23,397 nucleotides of DNA from NCBI GenBank assembly GCA_964396385.1, contig CAYNFH010000096.1:1-23397 (forward strand), given 5' to 3'. Every line of letters begins with the position of its first letter. The first letter of the stretch is position 1. Under the pieces are notes generated by a model. That model saw nothing but the letters and a program-made list of their open reading frames with translations. It was not told where the DNA came from and searched no databases. The DNA comes from CAYNFH01 sp964396385. GTDB taxonomy: Bacteria; Armatimonadota; Chthonomonadetes; Chthonomonadales; CAJBBX01. Position numbers and translations under genes: made by a program. This document shows, in pieces, positions 7,879 to 15,501 of this stretch.

Positions 7879-7954
7879 AGGGCGTTACGCACCGTTGGCT
7901 CGAAAATCGAAATTCCAAAATCGAGAATATCGACCCGGGAGGTAACAGATACCG

Positions 7955-8749
7955 TTGAAGATCGCGGCCGTACTGCCGGCGTACAACGAGGAGGCCCGCG
8001 TCGCGGAAGTAATTCGCGCGGTGATGCGCGCCCCATCCGTCGACGAGATCGTGGTCGTAAACGACGGCTCCTGCGATGCCACCGCGGACGTGGTCCGCCG
8101 CTACCCGGGAGTCCGCCTGGTGGACCTCCCCGTGAACTGCGGCAAGGGCGGCGCGATGTCCGCCGGAGTGGACGCCACGGATGCCGACATCCTGGTGTTC
8201 CTGGACGCGGACCTCATCGGCTTGCGGCCCGAGCACGTGGAGGCACTGGTCAGCCCCGTGAAGACGGGCCGTGCGCGGATGGCGGTTGGGAAGTTTAGGG
8301 GCGGGCGCAAGCTGACGGACTGGTCGCAGAAGCTGGTGCCGAATATTAGTGGACAGCGCGCCATTCTGCGGGACGTATTCCTCCAGATTCCCAATCTGGA
8401 GACGGTGCGCTACGGTGTGGAGATGGCCATCACGCGGTTTTGCCACCACCACCGCGTGCCCACGGCCAGCGTCCTCATGGCGGGCGTTACCCATCCGCTG
8501 AAAGAGGAGAAGCTCGGCTTCTTCCGCGGGGCGGCCTGCCGGGCGAGGATGTACTCCGAGATTTTTAAGATCCTCCTGGATCCCCGCGCTCCCAAGCGCG
8601 TGCTGCCCCGCCGCAACGTGCTGCGCAAGTTTGCCGCGAGCCAGCGCCGCCGTATGGGCCGAACGGAGGGCAACGGCTACTGGATCTACCGCCAGGAGCG
8701 CCGTCTCCGCAAGCGCCTCCATGGCGCAAGGCCCAAGCGGAATCCCTAG
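7955..8749 (+). CDS. Family 2 glycosyltransferase (GT-A fold)
   Basis: The 264-residue protein starts at TTG 7955, with GGGAGG 12 bases upstream. GT2 motifs are in place: LPAYNEE at 7-13, VVVNDGS at 33-39, and FLDADL with the metal-binding D84-A-D86. NCGKGGAMSAG fits the nucleotide-sugar loop of the dolichyl-phosphate-mannose-synthase-like and glucosyl-3-phosphoglycerate-synthase-like subfamilies. The C-terminal 70 residues are strongly basic (RRR, KR) with no transmembrane helix, so the enzyme may bind the membrane surface. It should transfer a sugar from a nucleotide or similar donor to a lipid or small acceptor. The stop TAG (8747-8749) directly abuts a GGTTGAA tandem repeat. Donor and acceptor are not predictable. 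Confidence 0.88.
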   Translation: MKIAAVLPAYNEEARVAEVIRAVMRAPSVDEIVVVNDGSCDATADVVRRYPGVRLVDLPVNCGKGGAMSAGVDATDADILVFLDADLIGLRPEHVEALVSPVKTGRARMAVGKFRGGRKLTDWSQKLVPNISGQRAILRDVFLQIPNLETVRYGVEMAITRFCHHHRVPTASVLMAGVTHPLKEEKLGFFRGAACRARMYSEIFKILLDPRAPKRVLPRRNVLRKFAASQRRRMGRTEGNGYWIYRQERRLRKRLHGARPKRNP

Positions 8750-8879
8750 GTTGAAGGTTGAAGGTTGAAGGTTGAAAGAGGGCTGTACAAAGCGATTCGT
8801 TCCGGATCTAAAGTGACTTCAGAGCCAGATCCCGCCACACGGGCTCCGGCCTTCAACCTTCAACCTTCAACCTTCAACC
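8749..8879. repeat. Inverted pair of 7-mer x4 tandem repeats between convergent genes
   Basis: GGTTGAA occurs four times exactly at 8749-8776 and its complement TTCAACC four times exactly at 8852-8879, giving a perfect 28-bp stem with a 75-bp loop. The left arm touches the stop codon of the glycosyltransferase gene; the right arm supplies the TGA stop (8876-8874) of the DapA-family gene on the other strand. It lies where two transcripts converge, so it may act as a two-way terminator or mRNA-end protector. No U-run follows either arm. Confidence 0.9.
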
Positions 8880-9827
8880 CTCAGCCAACCCCAATCTCCT
8901 CGCGCAATCCATCAACACCTCAGGTTCCCACGGCGGGCGCTCCGGGCTGCCCGGATGGGTGCGGCTGGTCGGGAACCGGCCCTGGAGGTGGAGGAAGTGC
9001 GCCGCAGAGTGCTTATACGCCGGCACCGGCGCGCGGAACGCTACGCTGCCCAGATACTGCAGCTCGTCGCTCAGGCCCAGGTACGCGATGTCTCCCGTCT
9101 CCCACGCGCGGTCCCGCTCCGAGAACTTCTCCGGGCAGAAGGTGGCGAGTCCCAGCAGGTAATCGCTGCCGTACTCGATCATGCTGATGCCCAGGTCGTT
9201 CCCGGTGTAGATGCGGAAGTCCGGCCGGAGCCTGTCGCGCAGCGCGAGCCGCCGCAGCTCGACGGTCCGGTCCAGCGAGGAGTGCTTGATGCCGGTGATG
9301 TTCCGAATTTCCATGATCCCGGCGACCGTCTCTTCGTCGAAGATCTCGCCGTTCGGCGCGAACATCCGGCCAAGCTCGAAGGCCAGCGCCTCCGGCGCGT
9401 CCTTCACTGCCTCGCGATAGACCGCGACCTTCTCGCGGGATGAAGCGCCGTGGAGTCCGGCCGTCTGGAACAGGATGGGCGTCCCTCCGTGCTCGAGTAT
9501 CTGCTCGATCTCGCGCCGGTAGAGTGGTGCAGGCCCTCCCTCCTGCCGCTCGATGTACGCCCCCGCGATGAAGCGCGCGCCCGGCCCCAGAGCGTCACGC
9601 GTCAGCCGGAGCACGCGGCGCTTCTCATCGGCGGAGAGCAGGTTGACGTACCCCGTGTCCATGTTGACGGCGTTGGTCAGGCCCGCGTCGGCGGTCGCGC
9701 GGAGGTGGCCGGCGAACGCATCTTCCGCGATCCGGCCGTCCGCGTCTAGCGGCAGCAGCGCCGCCGCGATGCCAACCACCTTCCGCCCGGGCTTGACACG
9801 CCCCAGCGCCGCCTCAAGCTCGGTCAT
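8874..9827 (-). CDS. DapA-family (dihydrodipicolinate synthase-like) lyase/aldolase, divergent
   Basis: Start ATG 9827 is preceded by GGAG; an open frame further upstream overlaps another gene and is not coding-like. The 317 residues fit the class I aldolase barrel of the DapA/NAL family. The Schiff-base lysine is clear (IRNITGIKHSSLD, K181), as is YTGNDLGISMIEYGSDYLLG. Two usual DapA features differ: the GTTGE substrate loop reads DTGYVNLLSADEK (57-69), and the catalytic tyrosine segment (YN-P) reads LFQTAGLHG (119-127). It is therefore probably not a lysine-pathway synthase but one of the many family members that cleave or condense pyruvate-like 2-oxo acids. It follows a small gene and a GC-rich hairpin. 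Reaction unknown. Confidence 0.82.
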   Translation of the reverse strand: MTELEAALGRVKPGRKVVGIAAALLPLDADGRIAEDAFAGHLRATADAGLTNAVNMDTGYVNLLSADEKRRVLRLTRDALGPGARFIAGAYIERQEGGPAPLYRREIEQILEHGGTPILFQTAGLHGASSREKVAVYREAVKDAPEALAFELGRMFAPNGEIFDEETVAGIMEIRNITGIKHSSLDRTVELRRLALRDRLRPDFRIYTGNDLGISMIEYGSDYLLGLATFCPEKFSERDRAWETGDIAYLGLSDELQYLGSVAFRAPVPAYKHSAAHFLHLQGRFPTSRTHPGSPERPPWEPEVLMDCARRLGLAEG

Positions 9828-9855
9828 GACCGCTCCACGCAATCCGCCGATGAAA

Positions 9856-9911
9856 GACGGAGGACGGGGGACGGGCTTCGGCAATCCGTCCCCCGTCCTT
9901 GGTCCTCCGTC
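9856..9911 (-). terminator. GC-rich hairpin followed by a short U-run (possible attenuator)
   Basis: GACGGAGGACGGGGGACGG (9856-9874) pairs with CCGTCCCCCGTCCT plus CCTCCGTC (9886-9911). Read on the minus strand, the stem is followed by TTTCAT. It lies between the stop of the 65-residue gene and the DapA-family gene, so it could weaken read-through. The same word (GACGGGGGACGGAGGACGGA) also occurs inside the gluzincin gene near 18380, so it may simply be a dispersed repeat. Confidence 0.4.
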
Positions 9912-10107
9912 ACCCAGGGACAAACCGCTTCTCGTACTTCTCCAGCTCCGCCCGCAGCAGGGCTTCCATCTCCGCATCCCCGGACGAGTGCGCCTCCTGG
10001 ATGGCGGTGTAGAGGATCTCGTACCCTTCGATGAGGCAGTCCTCGTTAGCCATCTTCCTGGCCCGCGCCCCAATCTTGAACGCGACGATCTGCTTTGCTG
10101 TTGGCAC
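9910..10107 (-). CDS. Small acidic helical protein of unknown function
   Basis: GTG 10107 gives 65 residues, with an internal ATG at 10053 giving 47. The sequence is balanced and helix-rich (ANEDCLIEGYEILYTAIQEAH, then AEMEALLRAELEKYEKRF) and does not look like an antisense shadow of anything. No strong ribosome site precedes either start; AGGAAG lies too close to the internal ATG. It sits 82 bp upstream of the DapA-family gene on the same strand and 57 bp downstream of the GH42-like gene. No family is recognised. Confidence 0.55.
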   Translation of the reverse strand: MPTAKQIVAFKIGARARKMANEDCLIEGYEILYTAIQEAHSSGDAEMEALLRAELEKYEKRFVPG

Positions 10108-10119
10108 TGACTTTGTGCT

Positions 10120-10168
10120 CGACTCCTGACTACTGACTCCTGACTACCGACTACCGACTACTGACTAC
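10120..10168. repeat. Short tandem repeat, 7-mer x7 (TGACTAC and variants)
   Basis: Seven heptamers (CGACTCC, TGACTAC, TGACTCC, TGACTAC, CGACTAC, CGACTAC, TGACTAC) lie downstream of the GH42-like gene. The last unit contains that gene's stop codon (TAG on the minus strand, 10167-10165). Confidence 0.9.
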
Positions 10169-13100
10169 TCCGCGGGTGCCCCCACGTCCGCCGCACCGGG
10201 CTCGCCGGCCGCGACCTCCCCTTCGCGACGCCTGCGGCCACGTCCCCGCCCGCCGCGGCGACGGCGGCGGCGGTGATGCGCCCCGCCCTCCGCCCCATCC
10301 TCGGAGGCGGTCTCCGCTACCACCTCGCCCTCGATCTCAACGTCCACCACTTCCAACTTCGCTCCGTCCAGGTCCAGGTCCGGCTCGGGAAGCGGCAGGA
10401 TGGCCCCGGCGGGATCTGGCCGCGGGCCTTGGGGCTCCGCCGCTACGGGCTCCGGCTCCGGCTCGCGTACCCGTCGGGCTGAGGAGCGCCGGCCGCGCGC
10501 CCGTTCCGTGCCCGGCAGATCCAGCTTGCGCATCTCCTCCAGCGTGCCGACGAAGAAGCTGCGCGTGGTCCGGCTCTTGACAAACGCCTTGTACTCCGGC
10601 GTATCCTCCGCCACCACCCGGCCCTCCTGCAGATCGTAGAGAGCCGTGCCGGGCGGGAGCAGCAGCGTCCGGTTGCCTTCCCGCGGCGTATGGGTGGTGA
10701 GCCAGCCATACCCGGCGGAGACATAGTCCTCGCCGTACTGCGTGTACAGGTGCGCCCCGGCAAACTTGCACAACCCACGGAAGATGTCCGTGTTCAGTGT
10801 GGGCTCGCCGCAGAATACGGAACGCCAACCGGCGTGCTGCCGTACCGCCATCGAAGGCAGTCCCGATTTGACGTACTCGGCCAGGATGGTCAGCCCCGGT
10901 TCGTCGTCATCGACGTAGTAGGAGGGGTTGAGCCGCTCGCGCACCCCGAACTCCCGCTGCTGGACCTTCTCCGTAATGGCGTGGTGCGAGTCGGTGATCC
11001 GGGAGCCGACCTCCGAGTTCCAGGGCTGCGGCCGCAGAGTGATACCGATGACGTCGTGCGCGGCCTCTTCCGGCTGCCCCTTCTCATCGCACACGCCCAC
11101 GGCGTAGAGGAACACGAGCGTGCGGTCACCCTTCTGAAGCTTCTCCTTGATGGCCGCCCGCTGGTCCGCCGGCAACCTATACGGCGTGAGGAAGACGTAC
11201 AATCTGGCATCCGTGGGGAAGGAGCGGGAGGTCACGTCGCTCTGCAGGTAGAAGCCCACGGAGGCGCCGCTCCGCTGGATGGCTTCTCGCTGCTCCCGCA
11301 GCAGCCGCTCCAGGAACGCGGGACCCTTCTGGACGTGGGCCAGAGCGCGCTCTCCGATGAGGACTGCTACCTCGGGCGCCTCGGCTTTGCGCACCTTCAG
11401 GAACCGCGAGTATCGCTCCGAAAAGGTCCCTATGGGCCGCCACACGTCCTCCGAGTCCAGCCACCCCTCGCCCCAGAGGTCCATCCACGCCACACCGGTC
11501 TGGTGGGCCAGCGCCTTACCGGCGGCCCTGGCGTGCACCATGTCCGTGGCGTAGCGGCCGTCCAGACGGGGATTAAAGTCATCCGGAGAGGGCTCCGGGG
11601 GAGCCAGGTACGTCTTGGTATCGTCCTCGGAAACCCACAGCTTGCCGTGGAGCATCATGGAGTCCACCGGCGCGGGCAGCGAGCCCGCCTCTCCTGGCTG
11701 CCGATCCCGATAGGATGGCGGGCCGGCGACGATGTCGATGGTGGGAGCGGCAAGCACCCTGGCGAGCGCCAGGTGACCCGAGAAGGTGTGGGTGAACTCG
11801 AACGTGTAGCCATAGCAGACGGAGACCAGCGCCCGGTCATTGGAGGCGCGCTTCACCACCTTGGAGAGCGCGATAAGCCGGTCCGCCGTGACGTCGGATG
11901 TGTACTCCAGGAAGTCTATCCAGCGCCGCTCCTTGCGCGGCTCAAAGAAGGTGAGCTCCGGCCGGGGCGCCGCGGGCATCGGCGGGATCTCCGCCGTGTG
12001 GAACTGCACCTCGCCGTCGTACCAGGCGGCGCGCAGCGCCACCACGCTGTTCTTGTACTTGGCCCGGAGCCACTCGCGGAACGCCTCGCGGTTGGCCAGC
12101 GAGCGGTCGAAGCCGTTATCCACCGGGTTGAACCACTCGCCGCGCTCCAGGTGGTACCCGATGACGCGCTCACCATAGGTGGTCCGCTGCACGTGCTCGA
12201 TGACGGCCGCCAGCGCGTGCTCCGCGTCCATCCAGAACCTGTCCGACGCGATGGAGGGGTCCGCGGACTTCTGGTCGGCGTAGTGCGTCACCTCATGCGG
12301 GTACTGCCGCATCCAGCCCGGCGCCGGCAGGAAGACCAGCCGCGGTATGACGTATGCGCGCGGGTCCGCGTCCAGGAACACCTCCACGCGGGAATCGATG
12401 GTCTCGTAGACGGTATCGTCCGGCGAGAGCGGGCAGGGAATCTCCACCAGCGTGGAATGGACGTGGATTCCGTACGCCGCGGCGCGTTTCACCTCCGATG
12501 CAACGCGGCTCGCCTCGGTCTGCCCCTCCACATTGCCAAAGAAGAGCGTGGGCACCGTGGGCTCCCCATGGATGTGGAGCTCCACCAGCCCTCGGCGCGT
12601 TACCAACCGTCCCCCGACCTTCAGCTCCTCCGGGGGCGGTGCGGCCCTGCGCGCACCCCGTCCTCGCTGCGGCCTTACCTCCTCCCGCACCGGCTCCGCC
12701 ACGGGTTCAGCGGCCGGCGCCGGCTCCCGCGCCTCCGGTACCGGGGGCGCCTCCGGCTCCGCGCGCCTCCGGCCGCCTCTACGCCGGGAGGGTTTCGGCG
12801 GGGCCTCAGTTTCCGCGGGTGCCGCCGCTGCCGCCGGCTCTTCCACGGGCACTGCGGCCGAGGTCTGCTTCTCCTCTGTCGTAGCGCGCCGGCGTCCTCC
12901 CCGGCGGCGTGCGGTCCGGGTAGGTGCGGCCTCCTCGGCGGCCGGCGGTGGCGGCGCCTCTGCTACCGGCGGGGTCTCGACGTGCGTTGGCGCCTCCGGC
13001 TCCGCGCGCCTCCGGCCGCCACGGCGGCGGGACGGCTTCGCGGCGGGAGCTGCCTCCTCCACCGCAGGAGCGGCTTCGGCGCTGACGGGAGGCGCTACCG

Positions 13101-13530
13101 GCTCTACGGGCAGCGCGGGAGGTGCTGCCGGCGCTTCCCCCCCCTTGCGCCGGGTTGTGCGGCGGCGCGCCGGAGGCGCGGGAGCCTCGGGGATAGTGCC
13201 GGTGTCCGCGATCTCGGCGGCCGGTGGGACCTCCGCGGCCGCGGACGGCTCTGCCGCAGCCGTGGTCCGGGCGGTGCGGCGGCGGGTGCTCCTCGCCGGT
13301 TTGGCGGGCGAGGATGGCTCTGCCGCGGGCGTAGGCGGCTCCAGCTCCGGAAGCGCGGGCGTCTCTTGAGGGAGGGGCGCTCTTCGAGAGCGCGCGGTTC
13401 GTCCAGAGGGGGAGCGTCGCCGGGACGACGCGCGCGAGGGCGCCGCAGGCGCTTCGTCCTGCGGTACTGCGTCCGCCGGCACGTCCGCACGCGGTGCAGG
13501 GACGTCCGCCGGGGACTCGTCCTTGGCCAT
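10165..13530 (-). CDS. GH42-like (beta-galactosidase-fold) protein with Arg/Gly-rich disordered tails
   Basis: The 1121-residue protein has no signal peptide; ATG 13530 has AGGAG at ideal spacing. Residues 1-300 are Ala/Pro/Glu-rich and contain three basic blocks RRRGGRRR (168-175, 208-215, 249-256), two of them inside the repeat PSRRRGGRRRAEPEAP. Residues 305-1005 resemble the catalytic barrel and the following alpha/beta domain of GH42-type proteins: EHVQRTTYGERVIGYHLERG (acid/base candidate E462 or E465), FREWLRAKYKNSVVALRAAW, and GKLWVSEDDTKT (nucleophile candidate E635), then a Rossmann-like part. Residues 1006-1121 hold another disordered tail with HHRRRRRRGGRGRGRRRR (1085-1102). Such tails are typical of RNase E/G and other RNA-binding proteins, not glycosidases. 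Catalytic activity, nucleic-acid binding and the link between them are all inferences. Confidence 0.8.
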   Translation of the reverse strand: MAKDESPADVPAPRADVPADAVPQDEAPAAPSRASSRRRSPSGRTARSRRAPLPQETPALPELEPPTPAAEPSSPAKPARSTRRRTARTTAAAEPSAAAEVPPAAEIADTGTIPEAPAPPARRRTTRRKGGEAPAAPPALPVEPVAPPVSAEAAPAVEEAAPAAKPSRRRGGRRRAEPEAPTHVETPPVAEAPPPPAAEEAAPTRTARRRGGRRRATTEEKQTSAAVPVEEPAAAAAPAETEAPPKPSRRRGGRRRAEPEAPPVPEAREPAPAAEPVAEPVREEVRPQRGRGARRAAPPPEELKVGGRLVTRRGLVELHIHGEPTVPTLFFGNVEGQTEASRVASEVKRAAAYGIHVHSTLVEIPCPLSPDDTVYETIDSRVEVFLDADPRAYVIPRLVFLPAPGWMRQYPHEVTHYADQKSADPSIASDRFWMDAEHALAAVIEHVQRTTYGERVIGYHLERGEWFNPVDNGFDRSLANREAFREWLRAKYKNSVVALRAAWYDGEVQFHTAEIPPMPAAPRPELTFFEPRKERRWIDFLEYTSDVTADRLIALSKVVKRASNDRALVSVCYGYTFEFTHTFSGHLALARVLAAPTIDIVAGPPSYRDRQPGEAGSLPAPVDSMMLHGKLWVSEDDTKTYLAPPEPSPDDFNPRLDGRYATDMVHARAAGKALAHQTGVAWMDLWGEGWLDSEDVWRPIGTFSERYSRFLKVRKAEAPEVAVLIGERALAHVQKGPAFLERLLREQREAIQRSGASVGFYLQSDVTSRSFPTDARLYVFLTPYRLPADQRAAIKEKLQKGDRTLVFLYAVGVCDEKGQPEEAAHDVIGITLRPQPWNSEVGSRITDSHHAITEKVQQREFGVRERLNPSYYVDDDEPGLTILAEYVKSGLPSMAVRQHAGWRSVFCGEPTLNTDIFRGLCKFAGAHLYTQYGEDYVSAGYGWLTTHTPREGNRTLLLPPGTALYDLQEGRVVAEDTPEYKAFVKSRTTRSFFVGTLEEMRKLDLPGTERARGRRSSARRVREPEPEPVAAEPQGPRPDPAGAILPLPEPDLDLDGAKLEVVDVEIEGEVVAETASEDGAEGGAHHRRRRRRGGRGRGRRRREGEVAAGEPGAADVGAPAE

Positions 13531-13901
13531 ATAGATATCTCCTGAAAAGGGTGGGCGCGCGGGCCGGCTCCCTGGGGAAGCGGCTCAAGCAGCGCCAAAC
13601 TGCAATGCGTCGCGGCGGCCGCGCCGCGGGCCAAAGTGGCCTGCGCGCGGCATTACGCCGCCGCGAGATGCCCGCGTCCGGAACCGGCAGCTCGCCCTAC
13701 CGTAGACCACAGGCCACAGACCGGCGACTACCTGCCGCAGACCACAGACCACTCCGGAATCCGTGGTCCGTCGTCTGTCGTCGGTGGTCCGGTCCGTCGC
13801 CCGTCCTCGGTCAAGCTCTTACGGCGGGGGCGCAGGCGCGTTGCGCCGCGCTATCCGTTGCCGTCCGGAGAGGCGGGTTCAAAACCTGAATTCGACTGTC
13901 T
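13531..13901 (-). promoter_or_regulatory. Long GC-rich leader of the GH42-like gene
   Basis: About 360 bases separate the predicted promoter from the ATG. No convincing gene is present. The part near 13700-13800 is made of degenerate words such as GACCACAGACCAC and GTGGTCCGTCGTC, which can pair with each other. The part near 13600-13680 is extremely GC-rich with palindromic stretches (GCGGCGGCCGCGCCGCGGGCC). It could be a structured 5' UTR. Confidence 0.4.
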
Positions 13902-13931
13902 ATTATACTGTTTGCCCGCGAACCCGGTCAA
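13902..13931 (-). promoter_or_regulatory. Predicted sigma-70-type promoter for the GH42-like gene
   Basis: On the minus strand TTGACC (13931-13926) is followed after 18 bases by TATAAT (13907-13902), a close match to the consensus. Transcription would start near 13895 and run toward the ATG at 13530. Confidence 0.6.
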
Positions 13932-13960
13932 ACGTGCGTGTCAGATGGCAAGGTCACCCT

Positions 13961-13984
13961 GTCACCAGGTCACCAGGTCACCAG
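13961..13984. repeat. Short tandem repeat, 8-mer x3 (GTCACCAG)
   Basis: Three exact octamers, with a partial fourth unit (GTCA at 13985-13989 region) and a related word upstream, end a few bases past the stop codon of the exported protein gene at 13992. Confidence 0.85.
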
Positions 13985-13991
13985 GTCAGTC

Positions 13992-15047
13992 CTACCTCCA
14001 CCTCCGCCGGGGGTTCACCACCGTCAGAATCGCCTCCGCGCGGTTGCGGCTCACCACGTAGAGCGGGTTGTAGACGTAGGGATGGTCGGGATTCCAGAGA
14101 CCGGCGTGCTGGATGGCCTTCTCCGCGCGCGGATTGCGGCCGGCGCCATCCTCCTGCTCCGCGTATGCCACCGCGCAGATGGATTGGTCATTGTGTGGAA
14201 AGGAGGAGTCCACCACAAACTCGCCCTCGTATCGGCCCTTGCCGATGGGCCGCAACTCCAGCATGTGCTTGTTCTTCGCGTTCCGCGCCACCACCACAAC
14301 AGGCGCGGAAGGCTCGGGCGGCGAAGGCATCGTAACCGTCAGCCGGACACGCTGCCCCGGCTCGGCGATGCTCGGCTCCAGGCGCACGTCCGTGAAGGTG
14401 AAATAGTTTGAGGTGAGGGAGGAGGCTTTCTCCGACCCCAACCGCTCCAGATTGACCGGGTCCATCCAGGCCGTTACCACCCGCTTTTCATGGCCGCGCT
14501 CCTCCAGCGGCTCGTCCTGCATCCAGTAGACGCGATCCAACCCGATGGCATCGGCGTTGCCGGGGTGCGTCACCTTCACCAGGAGTGTGCCGGGCATGCC
14601 GCGCTCCAGCTTGCGCTGTTTGTGGGGCTTGCCCATCACCAGGTCGGCCGCCGCGCCGGTCGCCGCGTTGATGCCGGTCTTGGTCAACGGGTCCAGCGGA
14701 GTGGCGTTGACGGCCATGTGCGCGCCGGCCTTGAACGCCCCCACCACCCCGCCAACCATGTTGGAGACGCCCCGGGCCACCCGGTGGATAATGTCCGGGC
14801 TGTGCTGCTCCAGGTGGAGCACGTGGCGGGGCACTGCCACGGCATAGTAGCCGTCCGGGTCCGTGCGGGCATAGTCCACCACCCGCCCCTTATCATCGTA
14901 GACCGCGACCAGCGCGTTCGGCAGCGGCCGGTGGCCCTGCGCGCTGCAGACCCGGCCCGTGGCCCAGACCGTCTCCTCGCCCAGTGCCGCGGGGCCGCAG
15001 CACAGCGACAGAGCCAGCCCAACCGCTATGAGCCGAGGTGATACCAT
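13992..15047 (-). CDS. Exported protein with N-terminal carboxypeptidase-regulatory-like domain
   Basis: ATG 15047 gives 351 residues; an upstream extension to 15185 lies in repeat-like DNA. A signal peptide (RLIAVGLALSLCCGPAALG) is followed by VWATGRVCSAQGHRPLPNAL and DDKGRVVDYARTDPDGYYAV, the transthyretin-like CarboxypepD_reg pattern (about residues 27-75). A helical segment rich in small residues (GVSNMVGGVVGAFKAGAHMA) comes next. The C-terminal half is a beta-sandwich-like region (RLEPSIAEPGQRVRLTVTMP, RPIGKGRYEGEFVVDSS) with a conserved-looking end (AILTVVNPRRRWR). It probably acts outside the cytoplasm in binding or assembly; no enzyme motif is visible. No strong ribosome site is seen before the start. 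Confidence 0.75.
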   Translation of the reverse strand: MVSPRLIAVGLALSLCCGPAALGEETVWATGRVCSAQGHRPLPNALVAVYDDKGRVVDYARTDPDGYYAVAVPRHVLHLEQHSPDIIHRVARGVSNMVGGVVGAFKAGAHMAVNATPLDPLTKTGINAATGAAADLVMGKPHKQRKLERGMPGTLLVKVTHPGNADAIGLDRVYWMQDEPLEERGHEKRVVTAWMDPVNLERLGSEKASSLTSNYFTFTDVRLEPSIAEPGQRVRLTVTMPSPPEPSAPVVVVARNAKNKHMLELRPIGKGRYEGEFVVDSSFPHNDQSICAVAYAEQEDGAGRNPRAEKAIQHAGLWNPDHPYVYNPLYVVSRNRAEAILTVVNPRRRWR

Positions 15048-15223
15048 TTCGGAACTTGCGCCCTTTCTGCTCCGCCTTATGGAATAAGCAATCAGGCCCG
15101 CTCCGGCCGTAACGGAGTCAGTTTGAAGTACGGGAGCACGGGAGTACTGGGATCCGGATACGGGACACCACTCCACCACTCCCATACTCCGTTCCCTGCT
15201 CGCCGGGCCAATGGAGACTGACC

Positions 15224-15457
15224 ATGGTTCCGATTCGCGCCGGCGATACCGTCCGCGTCCGCCCAGGCAATCGCGCCGAGGGACGGACCGGCGTCGTCAC
15301 CCTTGCATACGACAGAGACCGTTACTCGCGCCGGATCTACGTCCGCCTGGACGCCGATCCTACGCCCGGCGAGTACCGCTTCAGACCCGCCCAGTTGGAG
15401 CGGATCCTGCCCGCCGTACGGCACGATGTCTACGTGAGCCTACCCAAGGCCGCCTGA
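15224..15457 (+). CDS. Small SH3/KOW-like beta-barrel protein
   Basis: This 77-residue protein starts at ATG 15224 with GGAG seven bases upstream (aatggagactgaccATG). The pattern IRAGDTVRVRPG...GRTGVVTLAYDRDRY...IYVRLD is that of a small SH3-type barrel with a KOW-like G-x-V turn, as in ribosomal L24 and NusG C-termini. A C-terminal FRPAQLERI strand would close the barrel. It starts divergently from the exported protein gene at 15047. An RNA or protein binding role is inferred from the fold only. Confidence 0.72.
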   Translation: MVPIRAGDTVRVRPGNRAEGRTGVVTLAYDRDRYSRRIYVRLDADPTPGEYRFRPAQLERILPAVRHDVYVSLPKAA

Positions 15458-15501
15458 CGTTAGGATACGCCTTTGGCCGCAGGGTTCCTGCTCCCCAGGA
15501 T

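Noticed and set aside
9828..10073. Upstream extension of the DapA-family frame
   Set aside because: It overlaps a better small gene in another frame, crosses a hairpin, and its residues (Arg/Ser/Thr/Pro-rich) do not belong to the fold; ATG 9827 has a ribosome site.
10690..13545. Long plus-strand open frames (up to about 950 codons) opposite the GH42-like gene
   Set aside because: They are Arg/Gly/Pro-rich shadows of a GC-rich gene, lack protein-like features, and the minus frame has clear domain motifs and a proper ribosome site.
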